NCBI GenBank assembly: GCA_028095005.1
Contig: CM051459.1
Coordinates: forward strand, 259,022,229-259,086,228
DNA length: 64,000 nt
Direction: 5' to 3'
DNA from: Rhynchospora pubera
Taxonomy: Eukaryota > Streptophyta > Magnoliopsida > Poales > Cyperaceae
How positions within the stretch are numbered: position 1 is the stretch's first letter; each line of letters opens with the position of its first letter. The notes beneath the pieces are model-generated. The model was not told where the DNA came from, made no database searches, and saw only the letters and a program-made list of their open reading frames with translations. Position numbers and translations under genes: made by a program. Positions 35,988-47,053 of the stretch are shown in pieces.

Positions 35988-37617
35988 TGATGAGTGGATT
36001 TTATATGCATATTCAGGTACCATTTTGTCTCCAAACTAAACCAATTACCTTGAGTTTACATAGCTTACATAGTTTAGATGAGTTTAGGTTAGTTTAATTA
36101 GAGTTTTGTGTCAAGAATGAGTTACTACCATAGTTTCTAATTTTATTGCAGATTCTGGACAGTAAATGACTTGGATGAGTCCATAAAGTTGAAGAGCTCG
36201 TTCTAAGCTTTCCAACGGATCTTGAATCACCTCAAACGGAGTTCGGATGAAGGAGATATGTCCAAAATACTGACAGGACGCAGTGCTGACATTTTCCTGC
36301 GACCCGCTGATAGTCCCAGCGGCCCGCAGACCTGGAACTGCCAGATTTAGCAGAATCGCCCGATTTAGCATTTCTATATTTGGATGGCGGTTTCTACCGA
36401 CTCCAGGTGCATCCAGAGCACGTCTTTAGTTATTTCCAGCGTTTCTAGACCTTCCCAAGGCCTATTAAAGACCTGTTTGAGGGAGAACAAGGGGGAGACC
36501 AAATCCAAGGTCAATTTAGGGTTAGACATTGAGTTATTTGAGAGTTAGGTCTCAAGTCCAGATCGTGGCAGTGCCAAGCAGGTTGATTGCGACAGCAAGA
36601 GACGTGTTTGATAGGAGATTTCGACACACGCAAGAGCAATTGGTTGTAATCTTTCCTTATTCTCATTTTCTCTTGTGTTTGTATGATGTTTCTTAGTTGT
36701 TGATTGTTTGTTCTAGGGCTATGGTTGTAAACTCGAATTCTTAGTTGTTGATTGCATGTTTATTGATTTTATTTGATATCTTTGTGTTTTATACCTTGCT
36801 TGAATTGCTTGAATTGATTATGCCATGATTGTTGAAGTAGATTTGTTTACACCCGTTAAGTAGAGCTCGCTTAATTGCTAGGTGGTTAAGTCCAAATAAA
36901 CTTAGATTATTAGGCATGATTATGATTAACATGAAGGTTGTAAACTGAAAGGTTAAACCAGGACTAGTTAACGAGAGTTAAGTCCTTTCCAAGAGTGAAA
37001 ACTCAAGGATTTCATAGGTTAGAAAAGTATAGACTTGTAGAAACTAGACCAAGAAACGATAGTTGAAATCTAGATTCTATACGAGGGAAATTGGGTTAAT
37101 TAATTGATAACCAGACCTAAACGAGAGTTTGATCTAGGAACCTTAATTAAGTCATTATCCCTACACAATTATCAACTGAATTAAGTCAATTTGCAATCAC
37201 ATCGCTAATCCTAGCGGGCCGCTGAGTGAATCAGCGAGGTTGTCTATGCCCGCTAAGTAGCCAGCGACCAGTTTAATAGATTAGCGACCTAAGTTCTTTT
37301 AGCGGGCCGCTACGAGAGTCAGCGGGCCGCTGGAACTGGGACTAAGAAGAAGTGTTAGCAACCAGAAACCCTAGAATTACGTGACTTGTTGAATCTCTCT
37401 CATTAATTCTTGTTTTGACCTTGAAACTAGACTTAGGATTTAGACTCACCTGCAACCCTTAATTCACATAAGAGTTGAACCGTCTAGCTAGTTTAGTAAA
37501 GTAAAAGATTAATATTCCAACACCGTCCCTGTGGATTCGACCCTCAAGCTGTTCTACAAACGATTAGATCGGTAGACACGAGGTTTTTATTTTGAGACTT
37601 GGTTTCCCCATCGATCA
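35988..37617 (+). repeat. 5' LTR A of the composite element, 1630 bp
   Basis: It starts TGATGAGTGG and ends CATCGATCA. It contains several copies of a GC-rich motif (AGCGGGCCGCT and its complement) at about 36300-36330 and 37215-37335, standing out from the AT-rich surroundings. CCGTCCCTGTGGATTCGA at 37523 is shared with LTR B and with the solo LTR at 51389. Confidence 0.88.
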
Positions 37618-37621
37618 AAAT

Positions 37622-37639
37622 TGGCGCCGTTGCCGGGGA
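37622..37639 (+). other. Primer-binding site complementary to tRNA-Asp
   Basis: TGGCGCCGTTGCCGGGGA is the exact complement of the last 18 nt of tRNA-Asp including CCA. It matches the tRNA-Asp gene at 53921-53992 of this same window. It lies four bases inside the 5' LTR. Confidence 0.93.
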
Positions 37640-37754
37640 CGGTTTGCTCGAATATTGGTATTTTACTTTAGTAACTTGCACAGACACCCTTGTATCGTTG
37701 TATCTTACTTATTTTGTCTTATCTTATAAAAAAAACCAAAAAAATTCTATCACC

Positions 37755-38886
37755 ATGTTTCCTTCTTTTCAGGTACGTGAGCAAGAGACGGAGGATAATT
37801 GGGAGGAAATCAACCACATGAATAGACAATTTGGACTTAATGCGAACATGAGTGAATTTGAGCGTGCTTTTCACAACGTGCAAAACACGATCAATATTGC
37901 ATGTGGAGACAACCAAAACTTCAGCAACCTCATCGGATTCGACGAACCTTTTGACTGTCAAACAAACCGTTCGAGATTCATATGGAGGGAACCTGAAGCA
38001 CAAAACATGACTGCCAGTTTTAGCGACCCGCTGGAACCTCAACAGACAGACATGCGATTCTGGTTTGAATGATTTTTCTTCTTTTGCTTTGAACAATGAT
38101 GGTTTAGTGTCTCAACCATACCATAGGTCTATTTTTTTTCCTAGTTTTGATAATATCCGATCATCTACGCAAATATCAAGTGTTGAATCAAGGTTTGAAG
38201 AATTTAAAATGAACCAAATCGAATTTAATGAGAAGCTTTTGAAAGAAATGAAATCCATATCATCTTCTCTCAATACTCTCATTACCCATCATCAAAGGAT
38301 GTTAGAGACTGAGAAATCTTCATATAGACCACACAATGAACAAAATAATGAATTGACTTTGCATAGTGATTGTGTATTTGAAAACTCTAGTTCCAAGAAG
38401 ACCCAAATTTGGTTAGATACCAACAAAACTGAAAGCAAACAAGTTGAGAATAGGGAGGTACAAGAGGAATTTGATGAACCAAAGTACATACCACCTTCTC
38501 CCTATATCCCTCCAATTCCATTTCCACAAAGATTGTTTAGGGCTGAAATTGTCAAATCTAATGAGTTGGAATTGAAGCATCCTCCAATTGAGAACATGAA
38601 TGATGAACTTGAAGAGAAGAAAGATGGTGACGCTACTCTCAAAGTCGAGGCATCCGACAACACAAATGAGAAGTTCAACCAAATCGACTTGAGCACTCTT
38701 AGAAGATGTTTGGAGAAATTTGATGTGATGGAAGACAACAAACCACAAATCAAGTATCACATCATAATCGAGCCAAGGAAGATGACATCCAAAGAAGAAC
38801 ACTCCAAGCATATTTCAAAGGACCCGCTCAAGCACTTTTGGGAGAACTATGATGCGTGGAGAGGGAGAAAAGTGAAGATAAGATGA
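37755..38886 (+). pseudogene. Gag-like frames of the composite element, probably frameshifted
   Basis: Two frames follow each other: 37755-38072 (105 residues from MFPSFQVREQ) and 38065-38886 in the +1 frame. The second frame opens at TTG; its first ATG is at 38209. Together they look like one gag-type protein broken near 38065. The second frame is acidic and hydrophilic, with a coiled-coil-like stretch (NEKLLKEMKSISSSLNTL) and a proline-rich motif (PPSPYIPPIPFPQRLF) like that of plant Athila-type gag. No zinc knuckle is present. Function is not established. Confidence 0.5.
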
Positions 38887-40607
38887 GTAAATGCAAGGTG
38901 GTCAAGCTAGTAACCTAAAACAAGCGCTTCTTGGGAGGCAACCCAAGACCCAAAAATTTCATTTTCTCTCATTTAGATTAATTTAGATTAAATTAGTTTT
39001 AGTTAGTTATAACTTATCAATTGTTGTTATTGGTTTTAGGTTTGAAGAAAGATGACAAATCAGCTTTTGGAAGCACCATTACACGAATTGTATGCAAGAG
39101 CTCAAACTTGGGGGATACACCATGAAGGAGCATACAAGCCATTTTGCAAGTCGCACTAACCCCTATGCGAACTTCACAACCACTACAAAAATTTGATGAG
39201 TTTCCTTTCCTTTCTCTCTTTTAAGTTATGTTTTCCTTGCATTGAGGACAGTGCAAAGTTTTAAACTTGGGGGGAGAGAATAGGAGTTGTATCTAGGTTT
39301 GCATCATGCATATTAGGTGTTAATTTCGTATCTGTCCCAGTATCGGCGGCCCACAGATTGTCTCAGCGGCCCGCTGAAATTTTCGGTGGGTAGCAGAAAA
39401 GTCCGGTGGGTAGCAGAAACTGGAACTGACAGGTATAATTATTCATTTCATTTAGGAATTGTCTCTATTGCATGATAATTTCATATAGATTGCATTTAGA
39501 TAAATTAGGAAGATGCTTAACAAGTTTTGATATCGTGAATTGAATGAATTATTTAGGGAGTTTTAGAAAAATTTTCGATTTGAATTGTGGGTCATCTAAT
39601 TGATCGACTAGCCCCTGTGACCTTAGGAAATGAGTAGGTATTATATCATAATTTATCTTGATTGAGACTTAAATTTGATGATTTGATAAGTAGTATGAAT
39701 GACTTGACCAATTAGAAATCGGTAAACCAAGACAACCACCAATTGAATTAATTTCCAAATTTTGTCAAGATCGATTCTACCGACCCAAATGCATGTCAAC
39801 TAAGGAAATAAACACTAAGTCTAGAGTCAAACAACCGATGTTTTCAAATTTATTAAAAGTCGAAGATGTAAATACACACCCTTGTATATACAAAAGAAAG
39901 TAAATAAAAAGGGGAACTAAAAAGCGTGCAATGCCATGGACATTGCGGGAAGCTATAGGTTATGGTGGATAAAAAAAACTTCCATAAATCATGAGTAAAA
40001 ACAGAAAGGCTCATGACATAAAAAAAAGAAAAAAAAATGAGAAAAATCTCGAAAATAAATCCACCGTAATTTGGCTAACCTCTCCACCGCGGGAAAACCT
40101 CCTAGCCCCGGGAGAAAAGTTAAAAAGTCCAATCCAAAAACTTTGGAATAGAATGGGTGAGGAGTTGTACCCTTTTTTCCGCCTCACTTTAGTTCGATTT
40201 CGAATGCGTTTTCGAAAATCAATATAGCGGTTTAAGTACTCAAAAGCTTGGTTGTGAAATAAATTGATATGACATGTTATTTGTGCTAGTAGGGTGTGAT
40301 CCCGAATCTCTTTGCCAAGTCAATTGTCAAACTTTGAAAAATCAATAAGTTTAGGAATTGAACAAGGTAAGTTATGGGCAATAGTTACAAGTATCCTAAG
40401 TGTTTCACCCGTGGGGTAAGCGTGGGTCGTTTGGGACAACTCAATTCGATTTGAAAAAGCTTGTAAAATTGTCTAAATAATTCAATCAAATCACGATATT
40501 TGTGCATGTTAAGAATTTTCATAACTTTTAAGTCTCAAGTCATTGTTTTAGTTTAGAGCCAAACCATCCTTTTAAGATAAATATTTGCTTGGGGACAAGC
40601 AAAGGTT
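38887..40607 (+). other. Non-coding internal region of the composite element
   Basis: I see no coding frame. Two additional purine tracts resemble the real polypurine tract: AACTTGGGGGATAC at about 39104 and AAACTTGGGGGGAGAG at about 39263. The GC-rich AGCGGCCCGCTGAAA motif of the LTRs also occurs here at about 39365. Confidence 0.6.
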
Positions 40608-40622
40608 AAACTTGGGGGGATT
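40608..40622 (+). other. Polypurine tract of the composite element
   Basis: AAACTTGGGGGGATT directly precedes the second LTR A. This is the expected plus-strand primer site of a Ty3/gypsy-type element. Confidence 0.8.
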
Positions 40623-42231
40623 TGATTAGTGGATTTTATATGCATATTCAGGTACCATTTTGTCTCCAAACTAAACCAATTACCTTGAGTTTACATAGCT
40701 TACATAGTTTAGATGAGTTTAGGTTAGTTTAATTAGAGTTTTGTGTCAAGAATGAGTTACTACCATAGTTTCTAATTTTATTGAAGATTCTGGACAGTAA
40801 ATGACTTGGATGAGTCCATAAAGTTGAAGAGCTCGTTCTAAGCTTTCCAACGGATCTTGAATCACCTCAAACGGAGTTCGGATGAAGGAGATATGTCCAA
40901 AATACTGACAGGACGCAGTGCTGACATTTTCCTGCGACCCGCTGATAGTCCCAGCGGCCCGCAGACCTGGAACTGCCAGATTTAGCAGAATCGCCCGATT
41001 TAGCATTTCTATATTTGGATGGCGGTTTCTACCGACTCCAGGTGCATCCAGAGCACGTCTTCAGTTATTTCCAGCGTTTCTAGACCTTCCCAAGGCCTAT
41101 TAAAGACCTGTTTGAGGGAGAACAAGGGGGAAACCAAATCCAAGGTCAATTTAGGGTTAGACATTGAGTTATTTGAGAGTTAGGTCTCAAGTCCAGATCG
41201 TGGCAGCGCCAAGCAGGTTGATTGCGACAACAAGAGACGTGTTTGATAGGAGATTTCGACACACGCAAGAGCAATTGGTTGTAATCTTTCCTTATTCTCA
41301 TTTTCTCTTGTGTTTGTATGATGTTTCTTAGTTGTTGATTGTTTTTTTAGGGCTATGGTTGTAAACTCGAATTCTTAGTTGTTGATTCCATGTTTATTTA
41401 GTTCATTTGGTATCTTTGTGTTTTATATCTTGCTTGAATTGCTTGAATTGATTATGCCATGATTATCTAGGTAGATTTGTTTACACCCGTTAAGTAGAGC
41501 TCGCTTAATTGCTAGGTGGTTAAGTCCAAATAAACTTAGATTATTAGGCATGATTATGATTAACATGAAGGTTGTAAACTGAAAGGTTAAACCAGGACTA
41601 GTTAACGAGAGTTAAGTCCTTTCCAAGAGTGAAAACTCAAGGATTTCATAGGTTAGAAAGGTATAAACTTGTAGAAACTAGACCACGAAACGATAGTTGA
41701 AATCTAGGTTCTATACGAGGGAAATTGGGTTAATTAATTGATAACCAGACCTAAACGAGAGTTTGATCTAGGAACCTTAATTAAGTCATTATCCCTACAC
41801 AATTATCAACTGAATTAAGTCAATTTGCAATCACATCGCTAATCCTAGCGGGCCGCTGAGTGAATCAGCGAGGTTGTCTATGCCCGCTAAGTAGCCAGCG
41901 ACCAGTCTAATAGATTAGCGACCTAAGTTCTTTTAGCGGGCCGCTGGAACTGGGACTAAGAAGAAGTGTTAGCAACCAGAAACCCTAGAATTACGTGACT
42001 TGTTGAATCTCTCTCATTAATTCTTGTTTTGACCTTGAAACTAGACTTAGGATTTAGACTCACCTGCAACCCTTAATTCACATAAGAGTTGAACCGTCTA
42101 GCTAGTTTAGTAAAGTAAAAGATTAATATTCCAACACCGTCCCTGTGGATTCGACCCTCAAGCTGTTCTACAAACGATTAGATCGGTAGACACGAGGTTT
42201 TTATTTTGAGACTTGGTTTCCCCATCGATCA
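40623..42231 (+). repeat. Second LTR A, 1609 bp
   Basis: It starts TGATTAGTGG and ends CATCGATCA. It is nearly identical to the copy at 35988 but has one fewer AGCGGGCCGCT unit near 41945. It is followed by AAATTG, which are the first bases after the 5' LTR (spacer and start of the primer-binding site), rather than by a target duplication. Confidence 0.88.
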
Positions 42232-42238
42232 AAATTGC

Positions 42239-43362
42239 TGTCGAGTAGAGGAATTATTCTGGGTGAAGGGAGAACGATTCTGCACAGGTCTAGCGGGTCG
42301 CCAGAGACATCTGCGGGCCGCTGTCGAGTAGCAGAAGACAGAAAGGAAGGGATCAAGTTGCTTTTCTGTTGTAACTTTATTTCTTTCTTATGTTTTCTTT
42401 TCTCTTTGATACTTGGATGTTTTGTTTGATGTTTTATCGCGAGTAGATACCCTTTTTAGGGGCCATGGCAGTGAACCTTTGGTTTATGAATTGATATTGT
42501 TATTTAGTTGATTTCTTAGTTGCATGTTGTGTTTTATTTCCTTTCTTTAATTGCTTATCTGATTGGAATTAAATTGCTTAGGTTAGTTTGCTCGTATCCA
42601 CCAAGTATAGGCCTTGCTTGAATAGATAGATTGTTAAGTCCAAACTTTTCTAAGAATTTAATGTCAATTGTGTTAACTTGAAGGTTTATAATCGAAAGAT
42701 TGAACCAAGGCTAACTAACGCGAGTTATAAGTCTTTTCTAACAGTGAAAGCGTAAGAATTCATAGGTTAGAAAGGTATGAACCCGTAGAAACTAAACCAC
42801 GAAACGAAAGTTGAAGTTTGGTTCTACTTGATAGTTTTGAAGTTAGTTGAATTGAATTCCAGACCCAAAACGAGAGTTTGATCTGCATCACTTCAACAAT
42901 AACCCAACTCTATACACAAAGCAGCATTTAAATCAACTAAGTAATAGTCTCAGCTTGACACCAGCGGGCCGCTGAGTGAACCAGCGAGGTGGTCTATGCC
43001 CGCCAAGTAGCCAGCGACCAGCTGATCTGTCAAGCGACCTGAGTCCACTTTAGCGGGCCGCTAGGACTGGAATAAACTGAAAGAATTAGCATGCCTTAAG
43101 CCCCTAACTTCTAATTAGCCAATTAATCCATCTTTACTGTATTCTGTTTTATTTAATATTTACTTAATTAAGTTGTTAATCTTGACACCAAACTCAACAA
43201 TCTTGCAAACCTCTAGTTTAGTAGATTAAGTAAAATTGAAACTTAGTTATCTAATATCCGTCCTTGTGGTTCGACCCCTAAATACTTAGACGATTATCGT
43301 ACGCTTGCGATACAAATTTGAGTAAAATAGGGTATAATTCTAAAGCAAGAAAATCACCATCA
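42239..43362 (+). repeat. Truncated LTR B of a related family
   Basis: It aligns at low identity with the second part of LTR A: the same block order with CATAGGTTAGAAAGGTAT, the AGCGGGCCGCTGAGTGAA motif and a CCGTCC(T)TGTGG block near the end. It ends ACCATCA at the outer target duplication. Its 5' part is missing. Confidence 0.7.
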
Positions 43363-43563
43363 CTTTCCAATACTTTCCGCCCAGGAATAGACTATTCCTC
43401 TTGGTTCCGTTTGGATCGTATGGGAATAGGAGGAATAGCTTCTTCCTAGACATAAATTTATTATAAACAATCCAAACTCTTCACAAAGTTACACACTTTC
43501 CAATAATTTTCATCTAGAAATAGACTATTCATCTTATTCCTAAGCAATCCAAACGGAGCCATA

Positions 43564-45129
43564 AATAGACGCTCCTTCCTGAGGGTTAGATTTTCCTATA
43601 ATTTTGAGAATCACACTATGTACTAAAAACTTTGAGAATCAATAAAATTCTCATTCTTATTCTATCTTTTCTTTTACTTCTTTGTTGACAATCTAAAAGC
43701 TAAATTTAGAATTATCATCATTATATCGAGGGCTAAATTAGTGTAATTATAAGTTTAAAGATCAAGCTTATTATTTTTTTTTAGTTGAAAGACCAACTTT
43801 ACTTTATTTCAAGAGTTTAGAAATTTGTAAAGCAAATAAAAGTTTTAAAGAGTAATCTAGTGTTTTAGAAAGTTCAGGGACCAAACAAGATGTTTTTTAG
43901 AAAAAAATAAAAACGCTTGGTTTCACGCAGTTGTAGCTCGAGATTTTTTATAATTAAGAAAAACTGGAAAAACAATAGGGCAAATTTATTTTTATAATAT
44001 ACCCTATTGAAAAGACAGTCGTAATACCTAGCTTTATTTTTTCTAACGGACAATTGATTTGGTCTAAACTCTAAAATGCTCCACTTATCAAACGACAAAA
44101 AGCTTGGCATTATTTTTTCCCCCCTTCTCGAATACCAAGAGCTTGGTATTTTTAAAACTATGACATTTCGAATTCAATTTGAAGAGACTACATAATTTCA
44201 AAAATCAATATTCAAAACATTGTCCATATCATTATATTTTCTTAAGTTTTTATAATGTATCGATATAGAGTCGAAATGTCATAAGACTTTGTGAGAGCGT
44301 AGAAATGATAATGTTAAACAAATCTAATAGTTTTATTTTAGTGTTTGAGTTCAAATGTCTAGTTAATTAAGTTATAAAAAAGAACAGAGGCACACGACGC
44401 TAAGATATTTGAACCCAATTTCTTTTTTATTTTTCATGTCTGAATGGTCGATCCAAAAGTCTCTAATCCACTTAATATCAAATTCTTGTATACAAAATTT
44501 ATTACCTTTAGAACTTTTTTTAAACTTCAATTTCGACCATTTTGGTCATGCTAGTAATTGTTTTTTCTTTCGAGGTCGTCTTTTTAAAAGCAGAGAAAAA
44601 TATCTAATTAGGTAATACAATTAGTAAAGTTTCGAAAGTTTGGTCTTGTATACGATTTTGGTATTAAAACTATATTGGGCAACTTGGATCAATTGTCTAG
44701 ACATGAGAAATCAAGAGAACCATTAATATATTAGTTGAAAATGCTAACTTTCAGGAAACTTTCGATTCTTATATTTTAGTGATAGTAACTTTTTCCTGTT
44801 AAAAGAATTAAATTTATTACGAAATTGTACTGTGACATTACAAGTGCATTTCAGGACCGTCTATTTTTTTTAACAATTAATATAATTAAATGAGATCCAA
44901 AATTAATTCTGTATACCATTGATAATCTCTTTTATAATTTTATTGGTCAAAATCAGTTTGTAATATGGACCGTTTCCTTTACACAATTGTTGCATTATTT
45001 TGCAACGGAAAATTCGCGATGCCATTTATGCAATTTTTATCTCATTTATAATTTCTCTCTTTATATGAGTGATTATGAAGTCTGAACTAAAAGCAAGACA
45101 GAGAACATTATGAAACGTATAGAGAGTAA
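43564..45129. other. AT-rich spacer, no gene seen
   Basis: It holds only short frames without recognisable domains and no strong repeats. Confidence 0.5.
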
Positions 45130-45423
45130 CACTGTGTTTGCTTCAAGGGTAAAGAGAGGGGGGAATGGGAATGAAGGTGAAATTTAACAATTTTGTGTGT
45201 TTGGATGGAAGAAAATAAAGAAGGGAATTTTTTGAGGAGGGGAAAAGTATCTTTCATAATTTCCTTTTATTATGTTTAAATTCATTCTCCTCCAAATTTG
45301 TGGAGAATGGAGAAGAAGAAATGTAAATTTAATAATTTATTTTACTTTCCCATCTTATCCCCTTCCTTTCTTCTTTATATTTATCTTTTTTTTCTATTCT
45401 TTACCATCCAACCAAACATAGTG
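45130..45423. mobile_element. Tourist-like (PIF/Harbinger-type) MITE, 294 bp
   Basis: Ends CACTGTGTTTGCTT and AACCAAACATAGTG are imperfect inverted repeats, flanked by TAA on both sides (45127-45129 and 45424-45426). A second GTGTGTTTGGATGG block lies inside at about 45196. It lacks the core of the other MITE family. Confidence 0.65.
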
Positions 45424-46427
45424 TAAAAGAAAATTGGATTAATTAGGCTTATGCCACTGTGAAAATTTAAAATTAGAAAAAAATACCATCACTAAATGAT
45501 TAATTAGTTTTATGCCGCTATAAAACAAAAAAATTATTTTAAGTCTTTGGCAAATTGATTTGTCAATTTTACCCTTTTAAATACGTCACTACAAAAAATT
45601 AAAATTAAAAAATTGCTATCACTAAATGACAAATTAATTTTATACCACTATAAATTAATTAAAATGAGTTTTGTGCCACCCTTAAAAAAAATAGCTTTAT
45701 GCCATCGTACATTAAAATAATGGCACGGAACAAAACTTTGTATTATTAACAACAAAAAATACGGTAAAATTAAACATTACCCATCTTAACTAGTATCATT
45801 AACGAGAAATAAAAATATTAGACAATTACTTAGAGATGTCGCAATAAACTTGTAAAAGCTAAAAACCAATATACGTAAGATTGCAATATTGCTTCTTTGA
45901 GGGCTTGGCTGCTGTTTTTTAATGAAAATGTTTATTTAATAATATTTTAGAACTCATGAATTCACAAATCTGTCTCAATCTAGGAGATCGAGATTTTTCT
46001 AGCCAATGATGCTTACAATTGCTCAATTTCTAGCTCCAAGTAGACAACGCTTTTTAGAAGTTAATATTTTTAGGAATGAGATAATGGCATATATCTAATT
46101 TAAACAATTTGATAATAGTATAATTCTAATTAACAATCTAATAATGACATATTTCAAATTAGCTATTTTTTAAGATAGCATAAATCTAAGTAATCCAAGA
46201 AAATAATATCAACGGAATATCACGGGCAAAAGCTTTGTCACTTGTCAGTCCATAAAGGGCGTGATTTGGATATTTCTCTCGAGATAACATTGGGCTGGAA
46301 GCCTTGAACAATAGTGAACTTAATGTCGATCTCTTTTCAACAAAATGCTATCAAATTTGTTGACAAATTCATGTAGCTATTTTCCTTTTAACCACTAGTG
46401 AGGGGAAAATATAAGATTGAGTGTGTT
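45424..46427. other. AT-rich spacer with degenerate short repeats
   Basis: Phrases such as TTATGCCACTGT/TTTATGCCGCTATA recur at about 45450, 45510, 45640 and 45700, suggesting an old decayed tandem repeat. No gene is seen. Confidence 0.45.
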
Positions 46428-47050
46428 TGGATGGGAGTGAGAATAAGAAAATAAGAAACGATGGGAATGAATCAAGCTTTTAAATTTCAATTTTTTCGAT
46501 ATGGCGGTCCAAGTCCCCATGTTATTTCGATGTTATAATGGTGATATAACGTGTAGTGTTTTTTTCAAAGTTTGACACACATCAATTCTATAACTATCAA
46601 TTTATATGTTTATACATCTCCAATACTCCATACAAATAGCATACGGCCATACCAAATTCAATATACTGCATACGACCATACCAAATTCAATATACTGCAA
46701 TGTACCAATATTGAGTAGCAGTAGCAGCTTGTACCAATTTAACAATAGTTCAATATTGAATACACAATTTAACAATAGTAGCAATAACAGCTTGTTATTT
46801 CGCCGAAATAACTGAAATAACGCGTTATATCGCCGAAATGACTGAAATAATGCATTACGTCATTTTCTCAATTAAGACTGTAACGTTCATGCGGTTTGAC
46901 ACATAATACCACTATTTCTGTTATTTCGCAGAAATTTAGAAGCTTGAAATAAATTTATTATTAAACAATCCAAACTCTTCACAAAGTTACACACTTCCCA
47001 ATACTTCTTCTCTACTTCTTTTCTTATTCCCAGACCATCCAAACGGAGCC
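46428..47050. mobile_element. MITE of the GTTTGGAT family with an internal insertion, 623 bp
   Basis: Ends are GAGTGTGTTTGGATGGG and CCATCCAAACGGAGCC, flanked by ATT on both sides (46425-46427 and 47051-47053). The core is in the minus orientation at about 46951-46997. The ~470 bp between 46472 and 46945 look like a separate insertion bordered by CAAGCTTTTAAATTTC and GAAATTTAGAAGCTTG. That insertion contains repeats of ATACCAAATTCAATATACTG (46650 and 46679) and of CGCCGAAATAACTGAAATAA (46801 and 46832). Confidence 0.65.
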
Positions 47051-47053
47051 ATT

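Larger units (their letters stand above)
35988..43362 (+). mobile_element. Composite non-autonomous LTR retroelement (LARD-like), 7.4 kb
   Basis: The element is flanked by the 5-bp duplication CTTTC (35983-35987 and 43363-43367) and has TG...CA outer ends. Order: LTR A (35988-37617), tRNA-Asp primer-binding site, ~3 kb internal region, purine tract, second LTR A (40623-42231), then a truncated LTR of a related family, LTR B (about 42239-43362). There is no protease, reverse transcriptase, RNase H or integrase, so it must be mobilised in trans. The two A LTRs are nearly identical apart from a ~20-bp motif duplication, so the insertion is young. The internal sequence and purine tract resemble Ty3/gypsy elements of the Athila/Tat type. 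Confidence 0.85.
35890..43560. mobile_element. Dimeric MITE of the GTTTGGAT family, split by a composite LTR element
   Basis: The outer ends are GGCCCCGTTTGGAT (35890) and ATCCAAACGGAGCC (43560), with the 3-bp repeat ATA on both sides (35887-35889 and 43561-43563). If 35988-43367 is removed, two head-to-tail MITE units remain: unit 1, which lacks its right terminal repeat, and unit 2 from 43403. Both share the arm ATCGTATGGGAATAGGAGGA and a minus-oriented core. The flanking duplication suggests the dimer inserted as one piece. Confidence 0.7.

Noticed and set aside
36111..36371. 86-codon frame, repeated at 40746-41006
   Set aside because: It lies in the two LTR A copies on the minus strand. 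Duplication comes from the LTRs, not from a gene family.
37599..37754. N-terminal extension of the gag-like frame into the LTR
   Set aside because: Translation would cross the LTR end and the primer-binding site. The ATG at 37755 is a more plausible start.
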